Shown here: in pieces, positions 10,855 through 21,421 of the stretch
Layout of the letters: every line of letters begins with the position of its first letter
Position numbering within the stretch: the first letter of the stretch is position 1
NCBI GenBank assembly: GCA_036186865.1
Contig: AP025041.1
Coordinates: 37,197,435 to 37,261,434 of the forward strand
Direction of reading: 5' to 3'
DNA: 64,000 nt
From: Eustoma russellianum
Taxonomy: Eukaryota > Streptophyta > Magnoliopsida > Gentianales > Gentianaceae
Program-made: the position numbers and the translations under genes
The notes under the pieces: model-generated
Told to the model about the DNA's origin: nothing
Databases searched by the model: none
What the model saw: only the letters and a program-made list of their open reading frames with translations

Positions 10855-13850
10855 TTTTTTTATATGAAGAAAATTTTATTAAGAAGAAGCCTCACTTATG
10901 GCGGAGGAAAACTATATTACAAATATCAAAGTATGCGAATAAATGAAATAACGAACTAATGATGACATATCTCCAGTCGTATATGATATGCCGCATTAAA
11001 ACCTTGCCAAGTAAAACCACCATTGTGGATAAAACCTTGGAGAAAGAAAAAACGTACATATTTATACGGCTGTCATCGATATCAAAGGTATATAAGAATG
11101 AGTACAACGATGTGATTGTTGTTGAGGAGAAAGCATTACTGGTCCGAGTTGGCAGTGTATCACGGAATGCGTCGTTCGGGTCGCTGCTTGATCTTGAAGT
11201 ATCAATTTTGATTTGTACCTCGTTAGATTGCAAGGAAGAATTTATACCGATGGCAATAATAAAAGTAATAACTGGAAGCATAAAAGTCGAACGCATACCC
11301 ATGTCTCCTTGGCTAAACTGGAGCCAAGGCGACGGTGTCATGTTATTGGTTCCAAACAGTCAGGCCTTGATGTTCCAGCTTTTGGTGCGTGAGATGGAAG
11401 ATGTTCACGTGAGTGACTCGTACATGGCATGAATATGACTCGCCAGTTTAGCCGCAGTCGTGGAGTCCGTGCATGCAAGATGGATTCGTTGTGTTGCCGT
11501 AAGCAATAACGCCACCACCCTTAGAAAAGCATTCCATGTCCAGTGAAATAAAAAGATCAAGTTATCAATGAGTATGAAGCAGAGTAAAAACCAGGCCAGT
11601 AGATAACAAAACATACCGAGCCTGCCTGGATCCCATGGGATACAGGCAGAAAGATGATAAAAACGCCAATCCATGCGGAAGACTTTAGAATGTCAAGTGA
11701 CGTGCAATTGTACATAGGAGAGATCCAATGAGATAGAAGCACGCACTAATGAAGGAAGAGTATGAGAAGTATAATATTGTGTGCTAGGATTTAACATGGC
11801 ATGTTGAGCTAGGTAATGCACCGCCATATTTGCCTCTCGATAAATGTGATGAAAGTCAAGGCGATGAAGATGAACTAAGGTGTGAAGTAACCAAAGATAA
11901 TAGTTCCCATGGACCAACTGCGGGCGTGACAAACGAGATATCATCTGAGCACAATCGGACTCTAGTATAATTGTGCGATACAGTGGAAGAAAATAGAAAA
12001 GTCCAAATACAGCGGCCTGAATCTCTGCATTGAGTGGTGTACTTGGAGGCAGTCGGAAGGAAATGGCTCCCACACATGAACCCATGTGATTACGCAATAT
12101 TGCACTCCCTGCTGCATAATGTCTGCCAACTGTAGCATCTATGTTTAATTTTAACCGACCAGGCGGTGAAGTAAGCCAACGAATTAGATGAGGCCGCGGA
12201 GGCTGCAGTGTCAGCAGCCAAGAGAAATATCGCCGATGTCCAGCTACTAGTTTGGATCCTGATATTTTTTTGCACCACATAGTAATGTCATATCTTATAT
12301 AGGCCCGAAGTGATGTAAGTGTAATTTTACTGTGCTCCCATAGACTAAGGAGGCATAGCCGCGCCATATGTTATACACTATAATCGTCGAAATAACGATT
12401 TTAAAAACCCCAAGAAGAGACGAAAACGAGGAGCGATACCACCAAGAGAGAAGATACTGGCGAAGATGTAGCGAGGATGGATGAGGACAGTGTAGCTCAC
12501 TAGCGAAATAATGCCAAAGGTGACGTACTTAGGGACAATACAAAAAAACATGATCCACTGTGGTCGATGCATCTTTACATAATGGACATTGCGTAGGGCG
12601 AGATGTAGAGTACCTACCAATATAATCCTCAAACGGCACCGCTGAATGGAAGAGTCGCCATAAGAATAACTGAACACATGGTGAATGGTGCTTAAACCAA
12701 ATAAACTTCGCTGAAAGCAGTTGGGGACTAGATGTTCTGCAGTTATCATAAGCGCTGCGTAAAGAAAATTTTCCTGTGGGCTTGTGAAGCCATGTGAGGT
12801 GGTCGCCTTGGCCTTCTGTCTGAGAAAGGCAGAAAGGATGAATTCTGCAAATAATCTTCCAGATGGGTGAATCTGGTAAACGAGGCAGATAATCTCCGCG
12901 GTGACCGTATTTGGCGTGCATATACTTGCTCCAAAGCGTAGAATTCTGCTGATACGACCACCAAATACAGCAGTGATAAGCTTCCTGTAACATGCTAAGG
13001 TCTCAGAGACCCAAGCCTCCTTCTTCACGAGGCGTACAAATAGTAGGCCATGACACCCAGTGATGTCTGCACCCCCAATAAAATGATGCCATTTTCCAAT
13101 TTATTACCTTAATCACTGATTTTGGTAGTCCTCCAGCCGCGAGGATATGTAATGGTAAGGCCACTATGACAGAGCGTAATAAAACTAGACGACCAGCAGA
13201 GGAAAGTAAACGAGAGTGCCATTTCTGAAGCCTGTCATCAATATGCTATAATAGAGAGACACAGTATCTGGCACGGGCGATGCCCTTATGCAAATAAGAA
13301 CCAAGGTATCGGAAGGGTAAGTTGGAACATCGCATGCTTATGATGCCCTCTAATCCGCGTCGCTGCTGCGGAGGTGTATTTGTAGAAGAAATAATGGTAC
13401 TTTTCTGAAAATTAACCTTCTGACCAGAAGCAGTTTCATATTAAGTAAGGAAGGTATAAAAACGATGAAGGTTTCTCTGTGTACCTCACAAGAATATCAG
13501 CAAATCATCTGCATAGGCCAAATGCGTGATGGTAAAAGGAATGCACCCTAATCGAAAAGGCTGCAAAACTCCAGAAGCTGTTAAAGCTTTCAACCCTCTG
13601 CTGAAACCCTCAGAAGAAAGAATAAACAGTAATGGAGATAAATGATCCCCCTGCTTTACCCCTCTGTATGGCCGAAAAGTAGATGAAGGCTGGCCATTGA
13701 TCAAAACTGCTAAAGTGGTGGCACGCAAGTGATTTAAGATGATGCGAATGAAGAAATCAGAGAAACCAAAAGTGCGCAGTAACATTTCCAAGTATTCCCA
13801 GCTGACTCTATCGAATGCTTTCATATAATTCAACCAACTATGCAACCAAA
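10855..13850 (-). mobile_element. L1-like LINE, 5'-truncated within the reverse transcriptase
   Basis: On the minus strand the order is RT palm, thumb, zinc-binding RVT region, RNase H, then a long 3' untranslated region with the same tail motifs as the copies at 3130-3989 and 10279-10850, ending CTTCATATAAAAAA near 10857. The 5' break falls just before YMKAFDRVSWEYL at 13845, so the endonuclease and ORF1 are missing. It lies head-to-tail with the shorter copy. Confidence 0.78.
11693..13845 (-). pseudogene. LINE ORF2 fragment: RT, zinc-binding and RNase H domains
   Basis: At 13486-13845 is an L1-type RT palm with AFDRVSWEYL, GVKQGDHLSPLLF and the catalytic YADDLLIF. Next come the RT C-terminus (KVNFQKS, FRYLGSYL) and, at 12529-12993, the plant zf-RVT region (GKFSLRSAYD, FLWRLFHSAVP, CPLCKDA...DHVFLYC). 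At 11693-12367 is the RNase H of plant LINEs (LKLNIDATVG, GSAILRNHMGS, LNAEIQAA, IILESDCAQMI, HIYREANMAVHYLAQ). The acidic catalytic residues of RNase H appear kept. Frame breaks near 13470, 13240, 13030 and 12370 show it is no longer one ORF. The complete protein would nick, reverse transcribe and integrate LINE RNA; this copy cannot. Confidence 0.85.
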
Positions 13851-14487
13851 ACTATTCATGCATGATCCGTTTTTTGATACGAAAATAACATAGTAACGTT
13901 GCAAAATATAGCAAATAATGCAATGGTACTTGCCTCGTATGTCGATTACACACGATATACGAAGCATCGATGAAAAGCGGACCAAAAGTTATTGTTTTTG
14001 GCTCCTTAAAGTGGCGGCAGAATGTGGCTAATTTGGAGAAAATGATACTGCTGGAATTGAGGCAGGTAGGCCGATTGATTGCAATTAGAAAAAAGGAATT
14101 GTATAGTGTGCTTTCTTCCTAATTTGCTAGAAGCAGGATTAAATCTTTGCAATTTGGTGCCTGCCATTCTCCTTATCTGCTGGCGACAACTTCGATTATT
14201 TGGGAGAATTTAGGCCTGCTAGATGCTGGCGTTCTTGAGAGAAAAAGAGATAGCCAATTTTGGTTTTTGATGAATGGGAATGAATTGTGTTATGTGTGTA
14301 TAGATATAGATGGTTTAGATAGTATCCTAGTGTATTTAGAACTTGTAATTTGGATGAATTTCTACCTCTTAACTCTTCCATTCCTAGTCATATTAGGTTT
14401 CTAATATTTAGGCTTTATCTATATCATTTATTTTATATATGTATGTTATTATTATCATCATTTGTGTGTAATGCACGGACGTGAGGC
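13851..14487 (-). mobile_element. Probable 5' part of the minus-strand gypsy LTR split by LINEs
   Basis: There is no coding signal. On the minus strand the sequence begins near 14487 with TTATGCCTCACGTCCGTG, similar to the LTR start TGTTATGCCCCGC at 18666, and it is preceded at 14490-14530 by the complement of a polypurine tract. I therefore read it as the start of the LTR whose 3' end is at 7924. The join across the LINEs is inference. Confidence 0.4.
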
Positions 14488-15033
14488 ATAATAGACCTTC
14501 CCCTTACAATAAGTTTCGTCCTTGAAACTTGTGTATGGCGTGATCCATAACTTAGTATGGTTCTACTCAATACATTCACCTAGATAGTGACCGTACTATA
14601 CCCCCATTGCGTATTCCGATACGTTAACCATTTCACCTCTTTACCTTTCGCTAAGGCCTCGAAAATCATTCTGTGTACCCGACAAGGTAATTTCTAAGTC
14701 CATTATTCTTCGCTTATTTAATATCATAACCTATCTTCTTAGAATTCTAAGATCAAACATAGGGGTATTGACATTATACCGGAGGTTCCATATCTCAGTC
14801 ATCAATCGATATCATGCTTATGTGTGCTGCCATCAGCATCCCCCTAAAATCCATAATTCTTAATAATTACACTATAAGCCTCCACTGATATCACTTGATG
14901 TGTATCATTCAATTTATTGCAATCTACAATTTCGTATTCTTAAACTCATCATATATGATCGATCTCCTAGCTACATGATCATCTGAAATATCCAGCGAGT
15001 CCTCCAATATGCTATCATCATTCGCTTTTATCT
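14488..15033 (-). other. 3' end of a gypsy internal region (minus): polypurine tract, no gene
   Basis: On the minus strand AAGGACGAAACTTATTGTAA followed by GGGGAAGG (14490-14530) matches the GGGGACGAAACTTTATTGAA plus purine tract before the 3' LTR at 34192. Such a block ends gypsy chromovirus internal regions. The rest, to 15033, shows no pol coding and no other signature. Confidence 0.45.
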
Positions 15034-17300
15034 ATAGGATCTTCAAGGCACCACTAGAAGGGAGGGGTTGAATAGATGGTGCGGAAAGTGTGGTTTTTAA
15101 AATTTCTTTAAACTTGAACAATTAAAGTTCTGAAAACAGATTCTGTTTTCAGGACCTGTTTTAAAACGTTTTTAAAATCAGGTTAGAGGTCTCCAAAAAT
15201 TATGAAATTTTGAGGGAACTTAGCCTCAGATGTTGTGAGAGTCCCCTAAAAATTTCAAATTAAAATTCAACTTTTACCCCTTCAAAAACCGTTGGTACTC
15301 AGATTATGCAAATCTGCCAGAAACGGTAGATGGTTTTGAAAAATTAATTCCTATTTGTGTGAACGTCCAAATGCTCTGAGAATTTAACCACTAACTCCTT
15401 TTATACTATATTTAAATGGGTTCAAACAGTTTTGGAAAATTCTTTTTGGAAGTAGGTCAATTACAACCAAAGTCTCAACATTTGCAAGTCTGAAAATCAG
15501 ACTGCACTAGTCTAAGAACTTTTGATGTTTGATTGAGTTATACTTATCCAAAAGGGTTGAAACTTGTGCCAAATTAACACTAGAACGTGTAAGTATGTTT
15601 CTAGAAATTTTCGTAATTTTTGAAAATCGTTTACTATTTTTTCGGATGCGAACAAGAAGGGTAAACAGTGCAGTAACTGAAAAGTAAATGCAGAAAGTAA
15701 ATGGCACCAAGAATTTTATACTGGTTCGGTTATAAACAACCTACTCCAGTCTTCAAGGAACACCTTCCTTGGTTCACACTAATCACACACACGCAGTACA
15801 CCTTACCGCAGGGTTGATAGAGTTACACCTAACTCCAACCCTTTACAAACCTTGTATGACGAGTACAATTCACACGAACACCACCACCTTGCTAGAATGA
15901 AGATTGATCACACCTTGATCAATCTTTTACAAAGATATATGAATGGTGGTTTATCTCAAGCCTATTCAAGATTGAAAGATATGAAAACAATAGGCTTTAC
16001 AAGAAAAGAGAAAGAAAGAAGATGTAGGAGAAGAAGAGCTAGGCTTTTTGATCTCTTTGAATTGCAATCTTGTTGTTGTTTTGTTTGCTCTCTTCTTTTC
16101 CTTTTTAATGGTGCAGGCCGTCCCCTCCTTGGTGTGTCTCCCTCTTGAAAATTATCTTTTAAGTACTTGAGAGAGTGTAAGACATCATTGTGACAAGGCC
16201 TTGCTTACTTGGCATCTTCTTATTGGATGATCATTTAGTCTTCGCTTACTTGGCACCTCCTTATTGGTTCAACGTTGTCATCATGATGACATGGAAAAAA
16301 TCTGAGATATACACTTTAACATGTGCCAAAAATCAATCATAAAATCATTCCATAAATCAAGAGATACATCATAAATTGCAAGACAAAGAAAGTCTTCCAA
16401 ATCCATGCTTAAAATTTCGGCCATAACATTCTTGCCATGCTGAATTTTCAGCATGTGCATCATGGGGATAAAGTTCAAATCATTACCATTTTTCTTTGAA
16501 TTTTCATCATAAAAATGAATCAACAATTTATGGTAAGTATTGCTACCAATTAAGAAATGAACTTGGACACAAATAAGCCTTCAAATTCGGCCATACAACT
16601 TGTACACATGCTGAAAAATTTTCAGCATGTGATATGTAGAATATCACCATTTATTTATTTTAAATAATATTCAAAACCTTACCATATCTTCTTATAATCA
16701 AGCACTCAATAAGAGATGACAAAATATGTCACATTGAATAGCAAAAAATCGGCCAGCCTTGTTTCAACATGCTGAAATTTTCAGCATGTGACATAAGTAA
16801 GATATATTTGAATTCTTACCATTTGTAGCTTCTCTCTTCAATTTACCAATATTGTATGATTGGTCCTTGACCAATCAAGATGCCAAAAAACCTCCACATG
16901 TGCTCCAAATCAGCTGTAGGGGCGTTAGATAATATGTATACATGTGCTGAAAATTATTTTTGCTAACTTAGTAAAATAGTGCACATTTAACACACACATG
17001 TAATATTCCAATCAGCCCTTAATTTAATTTTCTAGAACACTTTAAGATGTATATTATATGTAAAAGTGTCTAGATACGTGTCACATGATGTACAAGAAAA
17101 ACGTTCCATGTTATGTGCGTAGAAAACCGAATTTTCGATATTTATCGATTACCCGATTTTTCTCTAATTTAAATTCCAACTTTTGCACATGTTATATATA
17201 TTATGTTATACATAATTTATATAATATATACTTTAAATCTCAGCACTTGGCTGGTTTAAAGTGGTACCATTAGCATGTGACAAAATTAAACTTTGAATCT
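15034..17300 (-). mobile_element. SIRE-like copia LTR fragment, minus orientation
   Basis: On the minus strand it ends CTTCTAGTGGTGCCTTGAAGATCCTATA, split as CTTCTAGTGGTGCC and TTGAAGATCC, matching the LTR end at 49203. Upstream it follows that LTR almost throughout: the GAAAACAGA-TCTGTTTTCAG palindrome (15138), the TATAAAATTCTTGG block (15710), the GATTGATCAAGGTGTGATC region (15900) and the CATGCTGAAA palindromes (16436, 16606, 16768). The first about 780 bp of the LTR are missing. At about 17300 it passes directly into gypsy integrase sequence. Open frames in it, such as 15852-16148, are LTR sequence and not genes. Confidence 0.85.
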
Positions 17301-18620
17301 AGTCTATGGTTCCAGAATCGGTTATGCGTGCCAAGTAAAGATGAACTCCGAACAGAATTTCTCCAAGAAGCGCATAACTCAAGGATGTCTATCCACCCCG
17401 GGAGTACTAAGATGTATAAGGACCTTAAAAGAAACTATTGGTGGATAGGGATGAAAAGATCAATTGCGGCATATGTCGAGAGGTGTTTGGTATGCCAACA
17501 AGTCAAAGCCGAACATCAACGACCTGGTGGTTTGATGAAGCCACTAGAGATTCCAGAATGGAAATGGGAGCACGTGACTATGGACTTCGTGATGGGACTA
17601 CCCAAGACCAGAAATGGAAATGAGATGATATGGGTGATTGTAGACCGTTTGACAAAGACATCCCATTTCATAGCCATGTCACATGGTACTTCGTATGAGA
17701 AGCTATCCAATATCTATGTGGACAACATTGTGAGCTTGCACGGAGTTCCAGTCAGCATTGTGTCGGACCGTGATCCCAAGTTCACTTCTAAGTTTTGGAG
17801 GGCATTCCAGAAGGCAATGGGTACCGAACTGAGGATGAGTACCGCATACCATCCTCAAACGGATGGCCAATCCGAGAAGACCATCCAAACCTTGGAGGAT
17901 ATGTTAAGAGCATGCGCATTAGATTTTAAAGGGAACTGGGATAGCATGTTGAAGTTAATGGAGTTCTCATATAATAACAGCTATCACAGTGCAATTGGCA
18001 TGGTGCCATTTGAAGCTCTATATGGACGTAACTGCAGATCTCCGGTTTGTTGGGATGAAGTTGGAGAAAGGACAATCACTGCACCCGAGTTGGTTGAACA
18101 AGTTGTTGAAAAGGTCAAGGTGATAAGAGAGAAATTGAAGGTGGCTCAGGATCGTAATAAGAGTTGGGCCGATTCAAAGAGGCGACCTCTGGAGTTCGAG
18201 GAAGGTGAGAAGGTCTATTTACGAGTTTCACCAACCAAAGGAGTCGCAAGATTCAGAATGAAGGGCAAGTTAAGCCCTAGATATATTGGCCCTTACGAAG
18301 TTCTTGGTAAAGTTGGTGAAAGAGCATACAGACTCGCCTTACCTCTGAATTTGTCACAAGTCCATAACGTATTTCACATATCTCAACTACGGAAATACGT
18401 ACCGGACCCGAGCCATGTCCTTGAAGCTCAACCCTTGGATGTAAAAGAAGATGGCACATATGAAGAGCGTCCAATGAGGATTGTGGATAGAAAAGATCAA
18501 GTCCTATGCCGACGCGTCATTCCGTATGTCAAAGTTCAGTGGAGTAACCATACGGAGCGTGAAGCCACGTGGGAGCTTGAAGAGCAAATGAAGGAACTAT
18601 ATCCACATCTTTTCCAATAA
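17277..18620 (+). CDS. Gypsy chromovirus integrase with chromodomain, 3' part of pol (partial, uninterrupted)
   Basis: An open frame of about 447 codons has no stop. It begins inside pol because the sequence upstream is a copia LTR; true gypsy coding starts at about SSLWFQNRLCVP. In order: zinc-binding HHCC (EAHNSRMSIHPGSTKMY, CLVCQQVKAEHQRP), integrase core with the catalytic triad in MDFVMGLPK, SDRDPKFTSKFW and QTDGQSEKTIQTLEDM, the GPY/F region (LSPRYIGPYEVL, NVFHISQLRKYV), and a C-terminal chromodomain (VQWSNHTEREATWELEEQM). In chromoviruses this part inserts the cDNA and the chromodomain is thought to guide it to chromatin. This is the best preserved pol segment in the window, but protease, RT and gag are absent, so the element cannot move alone. 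Confidence 0.88.
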   Translation: MTKLNFESSLWFQNRLCVPSKDELRTEFLQEAHNSRMSIHPGSTKMYKDLKRNYWWIGMKRSIAAYVERCLVCQQVKAEHQRPGGLMKPLEIPEWKWEHVTMDFVMGLPKTRNGNEMIWVIVDRLTKTSHFIAMSHGTSYEKLSNIYVDNIVSLHGVPVSIVSDRDPKFTSKFWRAFQKAMGTELRMSTAYHPQTDGQSEKTIQTLEDMLRACALDFKGNWDSMLKLMEFSYNNSYHSAIGMVPFEALYGRNCRSPVCWDEVGERTITAPELVEQVVEKVKVIREKLKVAQDRNKSWADSKRRPLEFEEGEKVYLRVSPTKGVARFRMKGKLSPRYIGPYEVLGKVGERAYRLALPLNLSQVHNVFHISQLRKYVPDPSHVLEAQPLDVKEDGTYEERPMRIVDRKDQVLCRRVIPYVKVQWSNHTEREATWELEEQMKELYPHLFQ

Positions 18621-18650
18621 GGTACGCCAGTTTCGAGGACAAAACTTTTT

Positions 18651-18665
18651 ACAAGGAGGGTGGAA
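18651..18665 (+). promoter_or_regulatory. Polypurine tract before the 3' LTR
   Basis: ACAAGGAGGGTGGAA directly precedes the LTR start TGTTATGCCCCGC and follows the conserved TTCGAGGACAAAAC block downstream of the integrase stop. Polypurine tracts prime plus-strand DNA synthesis in LTR retrotransposons. Confidence 0.8.
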
Positions 18666-19529
18666 TGTTATGCCCCGCACCCTCCGTAGGATAATTAAAA
18701 GACAAAGAAGGAATTAAAGGATATTAATGATGGTCAATGATAATGAATTAGAAAATTAAGTATGAGATTAATTAGAAATTAATGAGAAGATTAAATATTA
18801 GAATTAAATTGCATTTAATTTTAGAATTAAATAATAAAGGATTATCCTTTAAGATAAATAAGATAATAGATATAATTTAGAAACTCCAAACTTTCCCCAT
18901 TCCATATAAAAACTGACATACGTCAGTTTCCTCATTACGCCGAGAAAATTGACGCAGTCCTTCCATCCCCATAGGCGACGTTGGCATTCTCAACCCTAAG
19001 CAAGGATTTCTTCAAGATCCATCCTTCAATCTTCGTCCGATCTTCCTTCGTTCTTCGAGTAATAAAAGGCAAGTAATCATCTTATAAGTTCCTACAATTT
19101 GTGAAAGAAAAAGGCCTACTTTTGATATTAATTGGATCACTATGCAGTAGTTTCTTTTCGTGTTTACGTGTATATGATTTATGTGATTTGGTGTCGATGT
19201 TTTGGCCATTGTATGTTGAAATCTTGTTGTTGTTCATTGTTTAGGTGAGATCCTGTAAATCCCACTCCCTTGAATCCCACTTGGTTGATGATGGCGGTTG
19301 AAAGGAGAGAAAAGTGGAAAGGTTAGGTTTTTGGGGTGGATTTGATGAAAGATTCGAGTTTTAGGATTGAATCGTTGACGTGAATATGAAGGATCTTGTT
19401 TGAGAAGGTTAAGAAGGGATTGATAGGGAAGACTAGGCTTGGATTGGTGGGAAGAACGTTGAAAAATGATTGGAATATAGGTCTGCAGTTGATGCAGAAA
19501 TCGTAGGATGAAGATTCTGAAAATTCATG

Positions 19530-19955
19530 ACGTCGATCGATCGACGTATAGCAGGTGAGAGATCGACGTGCCTCAGATGCACGTCGATCGATCGACGTGG
19601 AAGGAGTGAGAGATCGACGTGCCTCAGATGCATGTCGATCGATCGACGTAGTTTAGAGTGAGGGTATGACGTATAGTAAGTGAGGGTATGACGTGAGGGT
19701 ATGACGTGTAGTAAGTGAGGGTATGACGTGAGGGTATGACATGTAGTAAGTGAGGGTATGACGTGAGGGTATGACGTGTAGTAAGTGAGGGTATGACGTG
19801 TAGTAAGTGAGGGTATGGCGTGAGGTTATGACGTGAGGGTATGATGTGAGGGTATGACGTGAGGGTATGACGTAGGTTGAGTGAGAGATCGACATGCCTC
19901 AGATGGACGTCGATCGATCGACGTCAGGGTATGACATACGTAGATCGATCGACGT
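19530..19955. repeat. Repeated palindrome ACGTCGATCGATCGACGT
   Basis: A perfect 18-bp palindrome occurs at 19530-19547, 19581-19598 and 19907-19924, with one-base or partial variants at 19632-19649 and about 19939. Units are joined by GAGAGATCGACGTGCCTCAGATG. It is rich in CpG and GATC inside an AT-rich LTR. Confidence 0.9.
19660..19880. repeat. Minisatellite of GAGGGTATGACGT and GTAGTAAGT units
   Basis: More than a dozen copies of GAGGGTATGACGT or close variants alternate with GTAGTAAGT. It lies between the palindrome repeats. The long Tyr/Pro/His open frame on the minus strand here comes from the repeat. Confidence 0.92.
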
Positions 19956-20439
19956 CAGGGTATGACGTCAACCAGTTTTGTGGGAAAGTAAGGGAAGAAA
20001 GAGGGAAGCTAGGGGACCCTTTGGGTGACCTTAGAGACTTCTTAGGACCTGATTAAGACTAGTCTAAGTCTTGGGAACACGACTTAAGATGGTGAATCAA
20101 GTTTGGAGAATTTGAAGGGTATTCGAATCGGAGTTCAATGTGGATGACTTAGGAGGGTTAAGAAATGAACGTACGAGGTTTTATAGGGTCAATGAAGGAA
20201 GGTAGGGGTTCTCCCATTAGGTGGGGAACCTTAGAATCGAGACAAAGTGTTGACGAGATGGTTGAAGCCTAAAGTTATGATGTGTAAGTTAGTGAAAGCT
20301 TGTGTGTTGCTTATACTTGCGCATGTGTACATGAACTACTTATGTGAACGAGATACGAGAATGAAACGAGGAGCCTTGCATCATGGCACTTACATTTGCA
20401 TATTGATTTGAAAAGAGATGTGCTTCGGCACAGATTCGC

Positions 20440-20745
20440 GAAGGTGACCTGCAATGTTAACCGGGATGGAAATTTAAGCCAGGGTGCATTGCAGGGCACA
20501 AAAGACTGTAACGTTAACCGGAATGGAAATATAAGCCGGGGTGCGTTACAGGGTATAAAGTCCTCTGCAATATTAATCGGGATGGAAATATAAGCCGAGG
20601 TGCATTGCAGAGTATTACGAGTCTGTGATGTTAATCGGGATGGAAATATAAGCCGAGGTGCATCACAGAGCATAACGAGCCTGTAACGTTAACCGGGATA
20701 GAAATATAAGCCGGGGTGCGTTACAGGGTTACGAGTTACGAGACC
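20440..20745 (+). repeat. Tandem array in gypsy LTR, about 60-bp unit, five copies
   Basis: Units read roughly TGTAACGTTAACCGGGATGG, AAATATAAGCC, GGGGTGCGTTACAGGG, at about 20450, 20507, 20568, 20626 and 20681. Each unit is itself a rough inverted repeat (TGTAACG...CGTTACA). The array ends about 680 bp before the LTR's 3' end. Confidence 0.92.
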
Positions 20746-21421
20746 GGACATTGTAACATGCATTGCACTGATTTGAAAAGAAATTGCTCATGCATTTGTG
20801 ATTGTGTAGTGTAGTGCATATTTTGACATGCATCATGAGATTCGTTGTGGTATGGATGTGCATGGTATTTGATTGTAATGGATTTGTTAATTGCGTTCGA
20901 ATTGTTATACTTGCTATTACGTGATTCGTTTATTTATTTGAAAGTTTTACAAGACATGTGCCCCACAAATTCCTTGAATTATATATTACTCATGTCTTGC
21001 CATGTGATGATCCCATATGTCTTATAAGCGGGTTACTTGCTAGCGTTTTTCGCTAAGGGTACTGCCTTTGTGATACAGGAGAACCTGAGTATGACATGAT
21101 CTTCATTGAGGACGACGGCGAGTGGGCAGAATGGGATGCTTAGACCTTGTGGAAAGAATTGATTAGATAGATTCTGTTACTTCTGTTCTTAATTCATTGG
21201 AAGATTTAGATGGCTGCGACCATATACAGTTTTTTGGTATTCACGTTGTCTTTTGATGTATTGCATTGATGATTTAGATTCACGAGATATATGTTTCCGC
21301 ACTTATTTCTCTTACGTCACTGATGATGTATAATTCGAGAGATGAGATGTCTTGTAGTCTTCTCAGTAAGCTACGACGGGTGTACCGGTTTGGATTCCGC
21401 TGTCCGGGTCGGGGTGCTACA

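Larger units (their letters stand above)
18666..21421 (+). mobile_element. 3' LTR of the gypsy chromovirus fragment (2,756 bp)
   Basis: It starts TGTTATGCCCCGC after the polypurine tract and ends GGGTCGGGGTGCTACA, a TG...CA pair. A TATA-like TATAAAAA at 18905-18912 is followed at once by an inverted repeat, AACTGACATACGTCAGTT (18911-18928). Three tandem arrays lie inside. The LTR is unpaired here because the 5' half of the element is missing; the five bases after it are TGAAG. Confidence 0.85.

Noticed and set aside
20440..20745. Regularly spaced repeats resembling a CRISPR array
   Set aside because: The units are continuous without unique spacers, lie inside a gypsy LTR of a plant genome, and no cas genes are present.
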